From NCBI GenBank assembly GCA_031280945.1, contig JAITGB010000242.1, positions 1 to 7,380 on the forward strand: a stretch of 7,380 nucleotides of DNA, read 5' to 3'. How positions within the stretch are numbered: the first letter of the stretch is position 1; each line of letters starts with the position of its first letter. Below, piece by piece: positions 6,866 through 7,380 of the stretch. The notes below the pieces were generated by a model. It did no database searches. It was not told the origin of the DNA and saw nothing but the letters and a program-made list of their open reading frames with translations. The position numbers and the translations under genes are program-made. This DNA is from Spirochaetales bacterium. GTDB lineage: Bacteria > Spirochaetota > Spirochaetia > DTKZ01.

Positions 6866-7062
6866 TTTTGCAAACTGCGCCTTTTTTCAAGTTCTGCATA
6901 CAGGGAACGGCTGTGTTTCTGCGTTAGTCTGGTAGCCAATTCCAAAGTTTCAAGACTAATACCATCGTTTGACGCATGAACGACATCAACGATTCCCTGC
7001 GTTCTCGCCGCACGTAAGGCTGTCTCTTTGTTCTCCTCAAATGATTGTGTTGTAGTTTTCAT
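6862..7062 (-). CDS. Small helical partner protein (antitoxin-like position)
   Basis: This 66-residue charged protein is not recognised as a known family. It reads as mostly helical: a polar N-terminus (MKTTTQSFEENKETALRAAR), a middle part (GIVDVVHASNDG) and a long amphipathic C-terminal helix (SLETLELATRLTQK...LYAELEKRRSL). No clear helix-turn-helix, zinc motif or membrane segment is visible. The ATG at 7062 has a strong AAGGAG 5 nt upstream (7068-7073). Its stop overlaps the start of the HEICH gene by 4 nt, so the two are translated together. A small upstream partner with a larger toxin- or peptidase-like downstream gene recalls toxin-antitoxin and regulator/protease pairs. A binding or inhibitory role is inference only. 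Confidence 0.75.
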   Translation of the reverse strand: MKTTTQSFEENKETALRAARTQGIVDVVHASNDGISLETLELATRLTQKHSRSLYAELEKRRSLQK

Positions 7063-7067
7063 ACATT

Positions 7068-7073
7068 CTCCTT
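7068..7073 (-). promoter_or_regulatory. Strong ribosome binding site of the two-gene module
   Basis: AAGGAG on the minus strand, 5 nt before the ATG at 7062. An overlapping out-of-frame ATG at 7066 is too close to it to compete. Confidence 0.7.
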
Positions 7074-7083
7074 GCGTAACGCC

Positions 7084-7182
7084 TGAGTTTAGGGCAAGAG
7101 CCGGAACTCAAAGCAGGGCGGTTCCACAAGCGCCTCCTGAATAACCCTTTGCCGCTCTGCGGCAGAGCAGCAGGAACCTGCT
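7084..7182 (-). promoter_or_regulatory. Structured leader of the two-gene module
   Basis: Three inverted repeats lie between the predicted promoter and the first gene. They are TGAGTT/AACTCA (7084-7089/7105-7110) with GGC/GCC pairing inside its loop, GCTCTGC/GCAGAGC (7154-7160/7162-7168) and AGCAGG/CCTGCT (7169-7174/7177-7182). None is followed by a run of U in the minus-strand transcript, so simple terminators are unlikely. Post-transcriptional control of the module is a reasonable inference. Confidence 0.4.
7089..7127 (-). CDS. Possible 12-codon leader peptide
   Basis: A perfect AGGAGG (7133-7138 on the reverse strand) stands 5 nt before a GTG at 7127. The frame reads V/M-EPPCFEFRLLP and stops with TAA at 7091-7089, 26 nt before the ATG of the 66-residue gene. 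The reading frame overlaps the TGAGTT/AACTCA hairpin, so ribosomes on it would disturb that structure. An alternative TTG at 7129 in another frame would read through into the next gene. This is too short to judge by coding statistics; the strong RBS is the only support. Confidence 0.22.
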   Translation of the reverse strand: MEPPCFEFRLLP

Positions 7183-7217
7183 TGTTGTTGGTAGACCCCT
7201 CTTATATCGCCTAATAT

Positions 7218-7246
7218 AGCGTAGCCATATATCTGGATAATGTCAA
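7218..7246 (-). promoter_or_regulatory. Sigma70-type promoter of the two-gene module
   Basis: On the minus strand a perfect -35 TTGACA (7246-7241) is followed after 17 nt by TACGCT (7223-7218), which keeps the three most conserved -10 positions (T, A and last T). Transcription would start near 7211, about 150 nt before the 66-residue gene. Two similar GCC-ATATA-type motifs overlap the -10 area (7209-7218 and 7224-7231) and might be operator half-sites. Confidence 0.5.
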
Positions 7247-7257
7247 TATTACGAATT

Positions 7258-7313
7258 GCGGCATAATTAATCTAACCGAAGAGGGGCGGAAGCGTCATAA
7301 TAAAAATCTAACC
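7258..7313 (+). repeat. Two imperfect direct repeats at the element edge
   Basis: Copy 1 (7258-7277) and copy 2 (7292-7313) share GCG-(G/T)-CATAAT, then 2-4 A/T bases, then ATCTAACC. They differ by one base and a 2-base length change in the A/T part, with 14 bases between them. A third ATCTAAC copy is inverted at 7354-7362. The set could be subterminal binding sites of a transposase, or operator sites. Confidence 0.6.
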
Positions 7314-7362
7314 CAAAAAATTACACTGGTTTCACGAGAGGTGAAACCGAATGGGGTTAGAT
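7306..7362 (+). promoter_or_regulatory. Nested hairpin enclosing the RBS and start codon of the plus-strand frame
   Basis: The outer arms ATCTAACCC (7306-7314) and GGGTTAGAT (7354-7362) pair over 9 bp. The inner arms GGTTTCAC (7328-7335) and GTGAAACC (7341-7348) pair over 8 bp around a GAGAG loop. The GAGGTG Shine-Dalgarno (7338-7343) spans the inner loop and stem, and the ATG at 7351 lies between inner and outer stems. On the minus strand the outer stem is followed by TTTTT (7305-7301), so it may also act as a terminator for transcripts entering from beyond 7380. Confidence 0.65.
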
Positions 7363-7380
7363 ATGCACACAAAACGAACA
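7351..7380 (+). CDS. 5' end of a plus-strand gene, possibly a transposase (partial)
   Basis: An ATG at 7351 follows the excellent Shine-Dalgarno GAGGTG by 7 nt and opens a frame that stays open to the window end: M-G-L-D-M-H-T-K-R-T. A second in-frame ATG is at 7363. Ten codons are too few to identify a family; a basic Thr/Lys/Arg-rich beginning suits a DNA-binding transposase or integrase but is not diagnostic. Its RBS and start are enclosed by the nested hairpin, and CATAAT at 7296-7301 is a possible -10 without a good -35. Confidence 0.42.
   Translation, partial: MGLDMHTKRT

Larger units (their letters stand above)
7258..7380 (+). mobile_element. Probable left end of an insertion sequence (incomplete)
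   Basis: No gene is coded between 7063 and 7350 apart from the possible leader peptide; the last 120 bases hold direct repeats, a nested hairpin and the start of a plus-strand frame running off the window. Repeats near a tip, then a hairpin over the first gene's RBS, are what an IS end looks like. The exact tip and any target duplication cannot be seen. The alternative is an ordinary neighbouring gene with a structured leader. Confidence 0.38.

Noticed and set aside
6085..7130. Similar words (TGGAAC, TTxCGGCT, AACTCxGGCGT) on both sides of the two-gene module, as if attC-like cassette borders
   Set aside because: The shared words are short, differently spaced and align only with large gaps; complementary arms expected of attC sites are missing. 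Chance similarity cannot be excluded.
7258..7313. CRISPR array
   Set aside because: Only two imperfect repeats with a 14-base interval and no cas genes.
7306..7362. Integron attC site (ATCTAAC ... GTTAGAT fits RYYYAAC/GTTRRRY)
   Set aside because: The core-site match is real, but the element is short for an attC, the inner stem lies asymmetrically, and the structure covers a strong RBS and start codon, which fits an IS end better. An integrase search and more flanking sequence would settle it.

Overview
The window looks like chromosomal DNA of a treponeme or related spirochaete, at moderate confidence. The main support is a nusB gene directly downstream of a secreted parvulin/SurA-type protein. 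From memory this matches the nusB/Tpn39b neighbourhood of Treponema pallidum, which I could not check. A short-lipobox lipoprotein and a small outer-membrane barrel ending in Tyr-Tyr-Phe also fit. Most of the DNA is GC-rich (one sampled 60-base line of the core is 63% GC), which is high for T. pallidum but possible for gut treponemes.

Bases 1-130 hold three compact GC-rich palindromes in the downstream flank of the core operon. Bases 132-6022 hold six minus-strand genes, in transcription order: a small outer-membrane beta-barrel, a propeller-like lipoprotein, a J-domain co-chaperone-like protein, a periplasmic PpiC/SurA-like foldase, NusB, and a membrane-anchored TPR protein. Junctions are +25, +17, +12, +1 and -11 nt, so this is almost certainly one operon. 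It combines envelope proteins, folding factors and an rRNA antitermination factor. The barrel gene carries a run of nine G and the J-protein gene a run of eight G, both possible slippage sites.

Bases 6040-6247 are the probable promoter and leader of that operon. Bases 6248-7062 hold a compositionally foreign, AT-richer pair of minus-strand genes overlapping by 4 nt (GTGA). They encode a 66-residue charged helical protein and a 205-residue protein with a HEICH zinc-peptidase-like motif. The pair has a toxin-antitoxin or ImmR/ImmA-like layout but matches no family I recognise. It has a plausible promoter with a perfect TTGACA box and a roughly 150-nt structured leader that includes a possible 12-codon leader peptide.

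Bases 7258-7380 look like the left end of a mobile element running out of the window. They contain two imperfect direct repeats and a nested hairpin that encloses a strong ribosome binding site and the start codon of a plus-strand reading frame beginning at 7351. This arrangement resembles the read-through (fold-back) silencing of transposase translation known from IS10 and IS50. The element, the foreign gene pair and the core operon are three distinct layers of DNA in this window.
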